From contig NZ_RQVD01000004.1 in the NCBI RefSeq assembly GCF_003992055.1, positions 1 through 64,000 of the forward strand: a stretch of DNA of 64,000 bases. The letters run 5' to 3'. How positions within the stretch are numbered: the stretch's first letter is position 1; each line of letters begins with the position of its first letter. Position numbers and translations under genes: made by a program. Below, in pieces: positions 63,897 to 64,000 of the stretch. The stretch is from Veillonella sp. CHU740. Its GTDB lineage: Bacteria > Bacillota > Negativicutes > Veillonellales > Veillonellaceae. The notes beneath the pieces were generated by a model. The model was not told where the DNA came from, searched no databases, and saw nothing but the letters and a program-made list of their open reading frames with translations.

Positions 63897-64000
63897 TTAG
63901 ATAAGAGTTTCTCCGTGTTGGGAGAAGAATGCTTGTGGATGAGCACATACTGGGCAAAGTTTTGGAGCTTCTTCGCCGATGTGGATGTAACCACAGTTAG
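63897..64000 (-). CDS. rbr: Rubrerythrin, C-terminal end (partial)
   Basis: Thirty-three codons and a TAA stop are visible; the gene continues past the window. The residues are the rubredoxin-like domain: NCGYIHIGEEAPKLCPVC carries one of the first CxxC pair's cysteines and both of the second pair, followed by AHPQAFF, as in rubrerythrins. The enzyme reduces hydrogen peroxide in anaerobes. The diiron domain lies outside. Its 3' region holds the mini-hairpin array. Confidence 0.92.
   Translation of the reverse strand, partial: NCGYIHIGEEAPKLCPVCAHPQAFFSQHGETLI

Noticed and set aside
63721-63900. CRISPR-like array at the window end
   Set aside because: There are regular short elements, but they share only a four-base centre, the flanks differ and no repeat of 20 or more bases recurs; a CRISPR has identical repeats.

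Overview
The window reads as a chromosomal segment of a diderm Firmicute of the class Negativicutes, most likely Veillonella or a close relative. It combines a succinate-to-propionate pathway with a biotin-dependent methylmalonyl-CoA decarboxylase, an [FeFe] hydrogenase and a rubrerythrin (anaerobe) with outer-membrane proteins (a trimeric autotransporter, a TonB-dependent receptor, an O-antigen-ligase-type protein). It also carries Firmicute regulation (a T-box leader, strong GGAGG ribosome binding sites). The species is inferred; no comparison could be run.

Layout. 1-6.3 kb: end of tuf, a methyltransferase, msrAB, a small cassette of a sigma-70 factor facing DUF2922/DUF1659 genes and a 23-residue microprotein, and a second methyltransferase. 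6.5-14.2 kb: pepD, asparaginase, a trimeric autotransporter behind a G10 tract, cbiZ, an MscS channel and yfbR. 14.2-21.2 kb: a T-box leader, an accessory AlbA_2/ATPase-type gene lying between that leader and valS, then folC and a WaaL-like ligase. 21.6-31.0 kb: the propionate operon (CoA-transferase, split methylmalonyl-CoA mutase, MeaB, epimerase, decarboxylase subunits alpha, epsilon and gamma), then an SLC13 transporter. 31.2-35.2 kb: alr, metF, a divergent LysR regulator and a TM2 protein. 35.4-41.5 kb: a cobalamin riboswitch leading a second mutase operon (mutA, mutB, meaB). 41.8-46.3 kb: an [FeFe] hydrogenase, a structured repeat cluster and four unrecognised genes, one resembling two tandem barstar-like domains. 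46.5-58.3 kb: ilvE, gltB and a 1717-residue gene that fuses a complete TonB-dependent receptor to a second outer-membrane barrel. 58.4-64 kb: a GntR regulator and ispE, a second repeat cluster, tadA overlapping tRNA-Ser(CGA), a TcyP-like symporter, a small secreted protein and the end of rubrerythrin.

How it works together. Succinate is activated by CoA transfer from propionyl-CoA, rearranged by B12-dependent mutase, epimerised and decarboxylated back to propionyl-CoA. The decarboxylation step would be coupled to sodium export if the beta and delta subunits, absent here, are encoded elsewhere. CbiZ (corrinoid salvage), the cobalamin riboswitch and two MeaB chaperones fit a B12-dependent lifestyle, and the hydrogenase is a plausible electron sink.

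Most unusual signals: (1) an array of about eight mini-hairpins just downstream of rubrerythrin, with different stems but the same four-base loop; (2) the receptor-porin double-barrel fusion; (3) a palindromic repeat family whose stem covaries around a near-identical core, with one copy nested in another; (4) a B12 riboswitch in front of a B12-dependent enzyme; (5) a tRNA gene overlapping the 3' end of tadA.
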